A stretch of 64,000 nt of DNA from Camellia lanceoleosa (taxonomy: Eukaryota > Streptophyta > Magnoliopsida > Ericales > Theaceae), in contig CM045762.1 in NCBI GenBank assembly GCA_025200525.1, positions 122,951,752-123,015,751 of the forward strand. Direction: 5' to 3'. Made by a program: the position numbers and the translations under genes. Below are positions 54,485 through 64,000 of the stretch, one piece after another; the stretch's first letter is position 1; each line of letters opens with the position of its first letter. Under the pieces are notes generated by a model that had not been told where the DNA came from, searched no databases, and was given only the letters and a program-made list of their open reading frames with translations.

Positions 54485-55906
54485 GGTGCCGTCTGGTAAC
54501 ACTTACGTTTTGAGTTTTCTGTTTATATTTATAAAAATTTAAAAAACTCAAATAAAAACTTGTTTGGTAATTTTTAATTTATAAATCAGTGGTCTCAGTT
54601 TATAAATTTGACCAAAAAATGTATACTCAAAAAATGTGTTTCTGTTTTGAGTTTTGAGTTTTGAGTTTTTTTTTTTTTACCACCCAACACTAGCCACCAC
54701 CCGCCACCATTTTCCACCACTGTCTTCCGCCACCACCACCCACCCACCACCACCACCACCTACTAGCCACCACCCACCTGCCACCCACTCGCCACCACCA
54801 CCCATCCTTCGCTGCCACCACCACCACCACCACCACCACCACCACCACTCCCCACCTGCCATCCACCCGCCACCACCCACCACCCGCCACTACCATCCAC
54901 CGCCGCCACCACTACTTACCACACACTTGCCACAACCATCCACCACCAGCCACCACCACCCACCTGCCACCACCACCCACTCACCACCACCACCACCATC
55001 ACCCACCATCTACCTGCCACCCACCTGCCACCACCACCACCACCACCACCACCACTACCCATCGCTATCACCACCCACCACCACCACCACCCATCCATCC
55101 ACCACCACCCACATGCCACCTACCCCCCACCACCACCACCGCCCACTCGCTAACACTCACCATCCGCCACTATCACCCACCTACCCACCACCACCACTCG
55201 CCACCTACCCGCCACCATCCATCACCACCCGCCATCCGCCACCTACCTACCACCACCACCCACGACCCGCCACCACCACCACTACCACCCACTCGCTACC
55301 ACCCACCACCCACCACTATTTCCCACCCACCACCACCACCACCCGCCACCATCCGCCATTCGCCACCTACATGCCACCACCACCCACCACCCGCCACCAC
55401 CACCATCACCACCCATTCGTTACCACCCACCACCCGCCACCGTCACTCACCCGCCATCTACCTGCTACCACCACCACCCGTCATCTACCTGCCACTACCC
55501 ATCACCACCACCATCCCGCCATCCGCCACCGCCACCACACCACTACCACCACCACCAACCACCCACCCGCCACCGCCACACCCACCCTACCACCACTACC
55601 ACCACCCATCACCACCACAACCACCACCCACTCGCTATCACCCACCACCCGCCACCGTCACCCACCCCCCCACCACCACCCGCTACCCACCACCCACCCT
55701 CACCACTTTCCACCACCCTCCTTCGCCACACTTGCCTTTCTCATTTTCACTTTTTTTATATTTTTAAAATTTTTTAAACATTTTGTCAATTACCAAATGT
55801 GTTTGTAGTTTATGTTTTTTTTAAAATAAACAAAAAATAAACAAAAACCAATTTATAAAATTTTTGTAAATATAAACTGAAAACGTAAACGTTACCAAAC
55901 AGACCC
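54485..55906. mobile_element. TTA-type element with CCACC-repeat interior, copy 2
   Basis: The left tip is GGTGCCGTCTGGTAACACTT; the right tip is GTTACCAAACAGACCC. The flanks are TTA (54482-54484 and 55907-55909). The arms (~180 bp left, ~130 bp right) match the copy at 13257-14710. The interior 54680-55740 is again CCACC repeat. The ORF 54654-55808 (plus) and Gly/Trp ORFs on minus are repeat translations. Confidence 0.85.
54680..55740 (+). repeat. CCACC(AC)n low-complexity array, 1.06 kb
   Basis: The same composition as 13440-14560. Both arrays start at CACCCAACACTAGCCACCAC and end near CACTTTCCACCACC, but the internal order of variants differs. Confidence 0.9.
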
Positions 55907-55952
55907 TTACCTTTTCACAATATGACTAAAAAGAGTGGTGAAACCATATTGA

Positions 55953-56397
55953 AAGATTGATAATGGTGAAGCTCAAAAGGAAGGACTCTTGCTCTATCGT
56001 AGCTTTCTCATAATTCGAGTGGAGATCAACACCAATGAACCTCTCCCTAAAGGCCTATGGCTAAAAAGGAATCAGGAGGGCAATGATACTTGGATTTCCT
56101 TCAAATATGAGATTTGTTATGATTGTGGCCGCCTAGGTTACGATAAGAATACATGCAAGTTTGTATCCAAGGAGCAAGGGAAAGATTCAGGTTATGGCCC
56201 AGAACTGCGATCGAGGATGACCAAGAGTTTAGGTGGCTGGACAAGAAAATACTGTCGGCCAGTCTGAGGAGTTTGAATCCCAAGTTAATCCCCCCCAATT
56301 ATCGTCGAAGGAATGCCTCTGAATAGTTTACCCAAACGACGATAGCGACGGCGCATGTGGCAACACGTGAAGCTGTCATGCATGACCCATGAGAGAA
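55953..56397 (+). pseudogene. LINE ORF1 remnant with CCHC zinc knuckle, 5' half
   Basis: Codons read LLLYRSFLIIRVEINTNEPL, then WISFKYEICYDCGRLGYD and KNTC, then SGYGPELRSR. This is the zinc-knuckle part of plant L1-type LINE ORF1 (DUF4283 / zf-CCHC_4 family), which binds RNA. The knuckle spacing C-x2-C-x4-x-x4-C is kept, but the His is Tyr. A stop lies just upstream (55950-55952) and another at 56265-56267, so the frame is broken. A Mutator-like element splits the remnant at 56397; the 3' half resumes at 57252. Confidence 0.7.
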
Positions 56398-57047
56398 GCA
56401 TTAAGATCCTCTAGAGTGTATTCTCTAGAGTGATCTCCTAGAGTGATCCATCCAAGGGCTGAGGCTAAGTCTCACCAAAATGACATCGTTTTGGTGAGTA
56501 ATTTCAAAAATAAAAAAAATAAAAAAATTCAGATTTCAAACTCTCTCTCTTCTTTTTCCATCTCTGTTCATCAATGGAGGAACCAGACTCATCTAACAAA
56601 CCCCATCTTCTAATTCCAGATCCAACATCTCCGATCCACTCAACCTAAATTGAACCCATAACCAAAATCACCATAAACATTGCAGCGAATCGACGTGAAC
56701 CCATTTCACGGAGAGACCGAAAATGCAAGATGGCGGTGGTGGATTTTGAGTTTGAAATGATGGTGTTGAGAAGCGCAGTGGAGGTAGAGAGTGAAGGAAC
56801 AAAGTGAGCAGTGGTAGGTGAAGCCAGAGCAAGGTGTTTGGCAATAGGTGCAGGGGATTTAGGGGTTGTTGTTGAGGGGATTAGGAGGTGGATTGAGGAG
56901 GAGAGAGAGGGAATGAAAGAGGTAGAGGGGATGGAGAGATTGGAGGGGAAGTTTGAGGCAAGAAATGTGGAGGAAAAAGGTGCAAACTGGCCATCTGTTG
57001 GGATTGATCTGGGTAGAAGTGGATGATCATGCCACACACAATCAATG

Positions 57048-57088
<41 letters not shown>

Positions 57089-57241
57089 GTTTCTGTGAAA
57101 TCTGGAAATTTTATTTTATTTTTTTAAATTACTCACCAAAACTTGCATCTCAGCCCTTGGAAGCTGAGTAAGACACGTGGCAGCCATTCATGCATCACTG
57201 CAGGAGATCAATGTTGGACTTCACTCTAGAGGATCCTTCCG
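56398..57241. mobile_element. Mutator-like element (844 bp) with 10-bp TSD
   Basis: CATGAGAGAA occurs on both sides (56388-56397 and 57242-57251). Imperfect tips AAGATCCTCTAGAGTG and CACTCTAGAGGATCCTT face each other, followed by CCAAGGGCTGAG / TCTCAGCCCTTGG and TTTTGGTGAGTAATTT / AAATTACTCACCAAAA. A 9-11 bp duplication fits a Mutator-like origin. The interior has a 135-codon minus ORF and an overlapping plus ORF with GC-richer sequence, so a Pack-MULE is possible. Confidence 0.75.
56645..57052 (-). CDS. Coding-like ORF inside the Mutator-like element (135 aa), unknown
   Basis: An open minus-strand frame from 57052 to 56645, rich in Ser, Pro, Thr and Leu (PFSSTFLASNFPSNLSIPST, SLSSSIHLLIPSTTTP). 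The opposite strand is also open (56811-57026, Glu/Gly/Arg-rich), so openness alone is weak evidence. It could be a captured host fragment, as in Pack-MULEs. I recognise no family. A (CT)n run follows at 57052-57086. Confidence 0.3.
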
Positions 57242-57251
57242 CATGAGAGAA

Positions 57252-57600
57252 TACTAGCACTACCTTGGTCACCACTTACTCCTGTACAGTGTCGTGCACA
57301 AAATTTCTAGCTCCTGGCTCAACAGTGACCATTGACACAGTTAGTGGCCATTTAATTTCTGTGGATCAGAGACACCTCCTTTAAAGAAGGCTGAACAACC
57401 CATCTCTCACTCCTCTAAGCCTGATTCAAAAAACCAGTCTATTAGCCCAAGCCACAGTTTATCCATATGCGGTTCTGTTTCCACTGGGCCTTCTTATTTT
57501 GTGACTGAAACCCCAGATATCGCACATGGGAATGAATCCACTACCTCTCCATCTGGTATGGACCTTACTAACTTAATTTTGATATTTTTAAATTTTTTTT
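57252..57600 (+). pseudogene. LINE ORF1 remnant, 3' half
   Basis: Resumes after the second TSD copy. An open stretch reads LKKAEQPISHSSKPDSKNQS, then GSVSTGPSYFVTETPDIAHG and NESTTSPSG, the Ser/Pro/Lys-rich style of a LINE ORF1 tail. Assignment is by continuity with the zinc-knuckle half, not by a motif. Confidence 0.4.
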
Positions 57601-58552
57601 TAAAAAAAAAAGATTGTAACATGTTAGTTTGTTAGTAAAGTTATATTACAACTAAAGGGGTTGCCGCTACTCCATCAACTCAAATTCCTAACATTTCTTT
57701 CACTACACCTTAAAATGTGACTACAAGATCACTAATTGAATTTATGAGCCAAGCGCCCATATCTACATCAACCCACTTGACATACTTGTTTTAAATAATT
57801 TTAAAAGCACAAACAGGATATGATAAACATTGACTAATCTACATTTTCTTTTAAAAAATACTTTAATTTTGTAAAAAAAGGATCATCTAATATAAAATAT
57901 AAATATACATGGTGAATTAATATAATATTTAATTTACAATTAATTTCAAAATCTCAATTCAAAAGAATTGGAATTGGGCAAATGCGGTTGGCCAAAATTT
58001 TTGGTGGGTGTATTAAGGAATAGGTGTCGTGTTGTGTCATTTTGAATTCGTTTATCTCAATACTAGTTTAGCTTGTTCAATATTTTGTGTAATCATATCT
58101 TGTCATTTTCAGTCCATTTTTTATTCATATCGTGTCATATCAAAAAATTTCATTACTAACTAAAAATATCAAATGTTTGAAAAAAAAAATTACAAGTTAA
58201 ATTTAATAAAACTAACCTTTATTAATTAAAATTACGGGAAACACTATGCACAATATGCATCTTATAACTAAAAAAAAAAAAATGACATAATTTTAATTTT
58301 TTGAGTTATAACTAAAAAAAAAAAAAATGCCATAACTAAACACAACATGAGGCATAACTAAAGAACCCATAAGTCATAACTAAAATAATGTCATAACTAA
58401 GAAGAAAATTAATCATAACTAAAGAAAAAAATGACATAATTAGGGGTATGATACACCCTTTTTAAAATGGTGTATATTACAATTTCCCTAAAATTATTCA
58501 TAAAAATATTTGATTTCAACTCAATTTCATTTTCTGAATTTACAAAAATTAT
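57601..58552. other. AT-rich non-coding sequence with CATAACTAAA repeats
   Basis: No gene. Between 58255 and 58450, CATAACTAA(A/G) words recur seven or so times with A runs, similar in style to 36100-36660. Confidence 0.5.
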
Positions 58553-61310
58553 TGTGACGCCCCAAATTTTTGGAACATCAAGGAAAATTGAATAAATAAA
58601 ATGACTTAATAAATCAAAAAGTTGACATCTTAATAGGACATTCCAACTCTTATACATAACCAAAGGTTCAAATAACATTAAATAAAAACTTAAAATTATC
58701 CAAATACAACATCAAAAGAAATTACAAAGTCCCTAATAGCTAATACATAAGATGATAAAATTTATTCGACTCTAGTCACAGTTTCAAGTATGCCAAGGCT
58801 CTACGTATACGTTAGCGTCAACTCTTTTCAGCTTCAATTATTTCCTCGCCAAAACCTGACATAAAAGGCCAGGGCAACAAAACACATGTTATAAGTTTCG
58901 CAACACAGTAAGAAAACACAACAAACCTACCTTTCTTTTTAAGAGAAAAATAATGAGATTATAAACATGAGATAACAATATAGTTGTAAACATAAATTAC
59001 AATCATTAAAATAATTTCAATAATTTTAATAAATTTGGTGACGCTCGAAATCTCACCAAAGAGATTTAACTTACCAACCACTAAGTATGACAACGGTTAA
59101 TTTGAAACCCCCCATTGGTCAAATATTCAAGTGTTACCAACCGTAACTACCAGGGATGCCTACGTCTGGAGTTACATACCCAAGTAGTGGCATTCGTGAT
59201 TTGTCCCAAGGAAACGGTCTGCCTCCCTGTGTGCCACCAGCACATTCATCCTTATTCCAAAACCAAATACCGAAAAGGGTTCAAATAAGTCTCGTGTCAT
59301 CTTAAGGTTTCGCGACACAATTTACGTGAGAATTCTCAAAACTAGGGCTAACCCTGAACAACCGGTATTAACCGTCAACTCTTAATTTCGTACACTCTTT
59401 AAAACCAAGACTCACCCTGAACAACTGGTATTAACCGTCAACTGTTAATTTTGTACACTTCGTTGATCATTTTAATTAATTTTCGTACTAATTACAAATT
59501 AGATCATAATCGATATTATACCATTTCAACATAATTTTTAACAGAAAATATCAACACATACTTTCTACAACAATCCATCAATGTTTATAAATTATTGTGA
59601 ACAATTTAATCAAGCCATGGTGTGAAATAATAATTTTAAATACTAAAATAAATCTCAACACAAACATACAGGGACTACTAATTTACAAGATTCAATTAAA
59701 TAGACTAGCACAATACTTATTTTCAATCCTAATAAACAATTGAAGTAGTAATCTTGATTCTTTATCATTCTGTCTAGAATTTTCAAAATATAATTTTTTG
59801 TAGTTAAAACTATAAATAAATTATTTATGCAATTCACAAATTCATGTAATTATATGAGATACTTAAATAACATGTTAGGTTCATTTTTCAGAATGAATTT
59901 CCTAAAAATAAGTTATAAATAATTCTATAAAATTTCAAGAAATTTTATGACACAGATTCCTCGCATTTTTTTAAAGTAATTCCACACTTAACTTTATAAA
60001 TCAATTCCATAATCTAAAGATTTTTTATTTAGAAAATACCAGATTTGGTTTAATATAGAATTTTTAATAATTTTTCAAATGTGTAGTAAAATCTATCTAC
60101 AATTTTAGATTTCATTAAAATTTCATATAAATTCGTACAAAACTAGAATAATTGTTACAAAAATTCTTGGATAAACTAGATATCGTTCTTAACAACTTTC
60201 TAGAAGAGATCATCACAAAATTTTGAGTATAAAATTGTCTAAAATTCGTACAAGTTTCTGGCAAATTGAAGAGTCATATAATCAAATCAAATAAAATCTT
60301 CAATCATCTCTTTAATGGCACAAACTACACATGCAAGTCTGATTCCAAAATTATACCACGATTTTAAGGCTACTAATAAAAATAAATTTCAAATATTTAA
60401 TATACAAATCACAAATTTACATACAACTATAAACAAGATTTTATCTCAAGTTTCAGCTATATGAACAGAAATATGAAAATTTAACAATTAAAAAGAATGA
60501 GAGGGTTGAGAGAGTTTTCTTACTATGTTAGGTTGTTAACGATTTATCATTCGAATTTGATTTATGATTCTAACCGTAAGGTATGACCGTCCTGGCTCCA
60601 CGATCTTCTCGCTGAAATTTCACCTCAATCGGACACGATCTCACCGTTGATCTTCTATTTGGTTCTCTCAGAATTTTCAATTGTCGATCATCGTCTTAGA
60701 CTCAGAATTTGCAAGATCTAACCCCAAAAATAGATTCTACACGTCGAAAAACCTAAGGTGGTCATCCCCGAAGTCATACAACCACTCAATTAACCCAAAT
60801 GTACTAGGATGCAGCATAGAACCATGAGCCAAGAAACGTTGGATAAAATTCAGTTCATCTTCTCCCAACAACCACAAAGATGCCGAATGAAGACCCAGAA
60901 TTTTAGTTTCAATGCCACCAGTTCAAATACTTGTATCTTCTTCATCATAACTCCATTTTACCATATCTTTATGTCATTGTATTTACCTTATGGCCTAGTT
61001 TTTGTTTCACTCCTTACACGCCACGTCCCATCTCTTTTTGCATGCCATCGGATCTCTAAAATTTGATGAAAAATAAGATTTTTTCCTCTCGTCTCGGACT
61101 TTTCTTCGAACCATCTTGCGGATTTCATAACTTTCTTAATTCTTAACAGTTTTACTTCATTCTTTCGCCAATCTATTCAACTTACTTCGTACTTCATCTT
61201 ACATGACCTATTTTTCTTACTTCTTCCTGGAATGGATGGTTTTGGCATGCCGAAAGTAAGCCGAAAACTAACTTTTAAAATTTAAAATAAACTTCTCCAA
61301 CTTTGTTTCT
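58553..61310. mobile_element. Candidate old LTR beginning TGTGACGCCCC
   Basis: TGTGACGCCCCAAATTTT at 58553 is a typical plant gypsy-type LTR start. The interior has a 62-bp tandem duplication (59337-59400 and 59401-59462: AACCGGTATTAACCGTCAACT). No end, partner LTR or coding domain was found. ORFs 58409-58678, 59655-59837 and 60809-61066 lack motifs. The extent to 61310 is arbitrary. Confidence 0.3.
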
Positions 61311-61572
61311 TTCTTCTCTATCTTCCTTCTTCTTCTCTTTCTTCACTTACAACACGTTGTGAATGGTGGTTCTAATGATAATGCAATTAGGTGATTGTGG
61401 TGGTGGCGGTTCGATGCAGTGATTGTGGTTCGCAAGTTGGTGGTGCGGGTGGTGATAGTATGGGTTACGGCTGTGGCTATGGAGGTCGGCAGGAGGAGGA
61501 AAAACAGAGATAAAGAAGGAGAAAGGAAGTTTTGAGAATGAGAGGTGGAGAGAAAGAGAGAGAGATAAAACG

Positions 61573-61617
<45 letters not shown>

Positions 61618-62149
61618 AACTAGAAGAGAAGCAAAAGATACAGAAATGTGAGGAAAAGTTAGGCTCAATTTATGGAAAATAGGAGAAAGAGTAAAAGAAA
61701 ATGAAAAGAAATTAAAAGAACGGGATAAAAGGAAATGGAACACGCGGTACTGCATGTCCACCACATTTTCTTTTGATATAGAAAATGATTGCACATGGAA
61801 GGTGGGAAGCAAGAAAACATGGGGGGCAAACTCGTGGTTTTTTTTATCAGGTTTTAGTACAGAAAATATTACATTCCTGTGTAATTTGATTACAAAAAAA
61901 ATATAGAAAAAAATATAATAAAAATATCATAAGGTTTATAAATTAATATTGAATAATAATATAAAGTCAAAAATATTTTATTTTATTTTATTTTGAATAA
62001 ATTTTTAGTATAAAAATATATAGACTATTAAATTCAAAATATTGTGAATAATTATTTAAAAAAATTAAAAAATATATATTATTTTTATTATATGACAATA
62101 CGAAGTTACACAATCATATCTTATTATTATATTTTTTACTATATTAACT
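61311..62149. other. Low-complexity and AT-rich sequence
   Basis: GGTGGT-rich 61360-61480, then a purine-rich GA stretch with (GA)n at 61577-61614, then AT-rich sequence. The minus ORF 61477-61812 (Ser/Leu/Phe) is an artefact of the GA run. Confidence 0.6.
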
Positions 62150-62553
62150 TGTGGTGGAAGTGGTTTGGAAATACTCTTCGAATCCTGGAAGACGCCAATG
62201 ATCCTCTGCTAATCACCTGCAAAAATACAAACTCCGGTCGGGGGTGCCGGAATTAGCACTCCGACGGACAAGTCAGTTCCCCTCCAGAAAGCTTGCTTAC
62301 TAAGTTTTTAGAAGTGTTTTCTTACATACCTTTATTAGTCTGAAGCTCTTATATTTATAGTCATTTTTCAACCTCGGGACCCGGGTCTACTTTTTTCAAT
62401 CATTACCTTTCCTTACACTCGGCTGCAGGGGCTTTATCCTATTCGGCCTAGTCATCGTTATTAGGCCGATCTCCCCTTCGAGATTTTTACCCGTTTGGCG
62501 CCGAGTGGCCGAGATATTACTCCTCTACCTTTACTGACTATTCGGCTACCACA
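62150..62553 (-). mobile_element. LTR (404 bp), minus orientation, 3' LTR of an element running off the window
   Basis: The ends TGTGGTGG and CTACCACA give the TG..CA inverted tips. Just right of it, ATTGCCCCCCGAACCCCC is the reverse complement of a polypurine tract, so the internal region lies to the right and the element reads on the minus strand. A minus-strand TATA (CTATAAATATAA, about 62348-62360) and an AATAAA near 62331-62336 fit this orientation. Confidence 0.65.
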
Positions 62554-64000
62554 ATTGCCCCCCGAACCCCCTATTTAACCAAAGCGATTAAATCGGCGTG
62601 TTTGGCTCGAATTGAAAAAGGTTTATCATCGGGCGGCCTCGCATATCCCAATCGTCGAGGCGACGCCTTTTTGCTCATCATTACACTTTCCGCTCTATTT
62701 GTGTATCTCGGATTTATTGTGATTTGAAACTTTAGTCCTTTCAAATTCACATTTCGATCTCTGAGCTTTTTGGATCGCCATTGCATATCCCTCCGTGGCT
62801 CGCGTTTTACGCAACCTCTTCCCGCCTTCCTTTGTCTCATCCGCTTTTGTAAGTCTTCTTCTCCTCCATTGTAACCCTATTTTCTATTTGTTATTTTTAG
62901 CCTCGTGAATACTTGGTTCGCTTAGAATGGCAAAACACTTGAAAGACCTCCTCTCAGGATCGTATCTCTGGTTTAGGAAGCATTTCTCTATTCCCGACGA
63001 CGTTCATCATCCTCGTCACGCATAATGCTCTCGACATGGAGAGGAAGATCAAAACACGGTTGTATTCCCTCTTTGTCCATCGCGAGGCGAGTTCGCTTCC
63101 TTACACCCGCTTCTTAGGGCCGTTCTCGCTATTGGGGTTTGATCCCTTCTCAACCCAATGTAAATTTCTTCCGTATCATCATGGGGTTGTGGAATTGAAC
63201 CAACGCCTTAGAATTAACCTTGGGATTCGGCCATTCGGCATTGTTACGCCTTAGCCAAATCCTCTACAGTGGGCGATATTTTCTCGAGCCAAAGATATCG
63301 ACCATCATTTAGTGACTATGCTTGCGGCTCAGTAGCGAGTTGACGACGTGATGGTCAACGTCGAGGTAATTGGGAGTTCGCGAAGGAGGATCGCTGGACC
63401 TATTCCTAGGCGTAAGGGTGAACCAAAGTTGACACGCAATGTCTTATGTTCGTTGGCCTATTCCTTATTCGGCTTCTTTTTCTTAGATCGCTTTTATCTT
63501 CTGCAGTAATAGGTTGAAGAAAATTTTGAATTCGTTGATGACGCTTCTTGGGGAAATTGAGGCTGATCGACATATTTCGCCGCCCAAACGCATAAAAACA
63601 GGGGAGGGCCCATATTCTCCTTGATGCGAACCCACTTACACCACTTTCTACCGCAGATAACATTCCGATTCATTGGCGATCAATGACTCTCGGCCCTTAT
63701 CTTTCCCGGTTTAATCTTGACCGTCGGTCTCAAGCTTCGATTAGGACGACGCCGCGCATCAGAGAAGTGATTGCCGATCCGACGGAGGATCTGCTATAGG
63801 GCGGCGAGGCATCCGCATCCGAGGCCCTCAACCATCCACCTCGGGACGAAAGATTTCTCTGGGGATATTTTTGCGAACTTGGGGATCTACCGATTTTTCC
63901 GAGGATATGGCGAAGGAGAGCTTAACGCAGATGGCGCGAAAAGAAATGCCGAAGGCTTGCCCGCCGCCGGAAGGTCAATGTGCGAATCTAATCCTAGCTT
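62554..64000 (-). mobile_element. Interior of the minus-oriented LTR element (3' part)
   Basis: GC-richer than the rest of the window. It contains a gene remnant on the opposite (plus) strand and no reverse transcriptase in the visible part. Minus ORFs 62571-62840 and 63406-63663 have no recognised motif. Confidence 0.5.
62927..63390 (+). pseudogene. Opposite-strand gypsy-type (Transposase_28-like) gene remnant
   Basis: From an ATG at 62927 the plus strand reads KHLKDLLSGSYLWFRKHFSI, then PDDVHHPRHA and a stop. After a frame change, 63036-63254 reads LYSLFVHREASSLPYTRFLG, then PFSLLGFDPFSTQCKFLPYH, a stop, then WAIFSRAKDIDHHLVTMLA. The SLPYTRFLGPF..GFDPFSTQCKFLP pattern resembles the putative gypsy-type transposon domain (Transposase_28), normally FPL.PF...L...GL.P.QL.PN. 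A GT donor-like site follows VNVE at about 63366. It is antisense to the LTR at 62150-62553, as in Tat-lineage antisense ORFs. Broken by stops and a frameshift. Confidence 0.5.

Noticed and set aside
54654..55808. 384-codon His/Pro ORF
   Set aside because: Same CCACC artefact in the second copy of the element.
61477..61812. 111-codon Ser/Leu/Phe minus ORF
   Set aside because: Encoded by a GA-rich microsatellite region.

Overview
This window is a piece of a large, repeat-rich plant nuclear genome, most likely a eudicot. The evidence is CACTA DNA transposons with 3-bp target duplications, Tourist-like elements in TTA sites, Mutator-like elements with 9-10 bp duplications, long-LTR retrotransposons whose LTRs begin TGTAGACACCCC, a plant-type LINE ORF1, and GT-AG introns. 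I found no intact host gene. Nearly all long open frames are shadows of simple repeats or broken transposon genes. Host-like coding sequence occurs only as fragments: a U-box-type protein kinase piece and a malate synthase piece.

Layout. 1-2676 is an LTR-like segment ending in a TGTAAACACCCC-type terminus. 2677-8977 is the 3' part of a long-LTR (Tat/Ogre-like) retrotransposon, with an antisense coiled-coil ORF, tRNA-like units and three minisatellite arrays. Its ~3.3 kb 3' LTR (8978-10726 plus 28698-30253) is split by an 18 kb CACTA element, 10727-28694, with TSD GAA. That CACTA contains a Tourist-like MITE (11904-12155), a Mutator-like foldback (12270-15188) that itself carries two more TTA elements, antisense host-gene fragments (16.5-18.6 kb), a 13-exon Transposase_24 plus Ulp1-protease gene with only two stop codons (20802-24216), and a second CACTA family member (26407-28298, TSD TCG).

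30.25-34.3 kb holds a broken Transposase_32-type gene, AT-rich tandem repeats and a dead PIF/Harbinger transposase. 37704-40425 is another member of the second CACTA family (TSD TGT). 41615-47464 is a complete but non-coding LTR element (TSD GTTAC) filled by a ~2.2 kb array of 58-bp repeats. 47.5-54.5 kb is AT-rich with foldback elements, a 9-bp-TSD Mutator-like MITE (51589-51931) and the malate synthase fragment. 54485-55906 is a second copy of the CCACC-rich TTA element. 55.95-57.6 kb is a LINE ORF1 remnant split by a Mutator-like element with a 10-bp TSD. 58.5-61.3 kb looks like an old LTR. From 62150 to the end is a minus-strand LTR element with an opposite-strand gypsy-type (Transposase_28-like) gene remnant.

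The most unusual objects are the nested CACTA with its near-intact transposase-like/protease gene and antisense captured kinase, the reiterated left ends in the second CACTA family, and the two elements that carry about 1.1 kb of strand-biased CCACC repeat.
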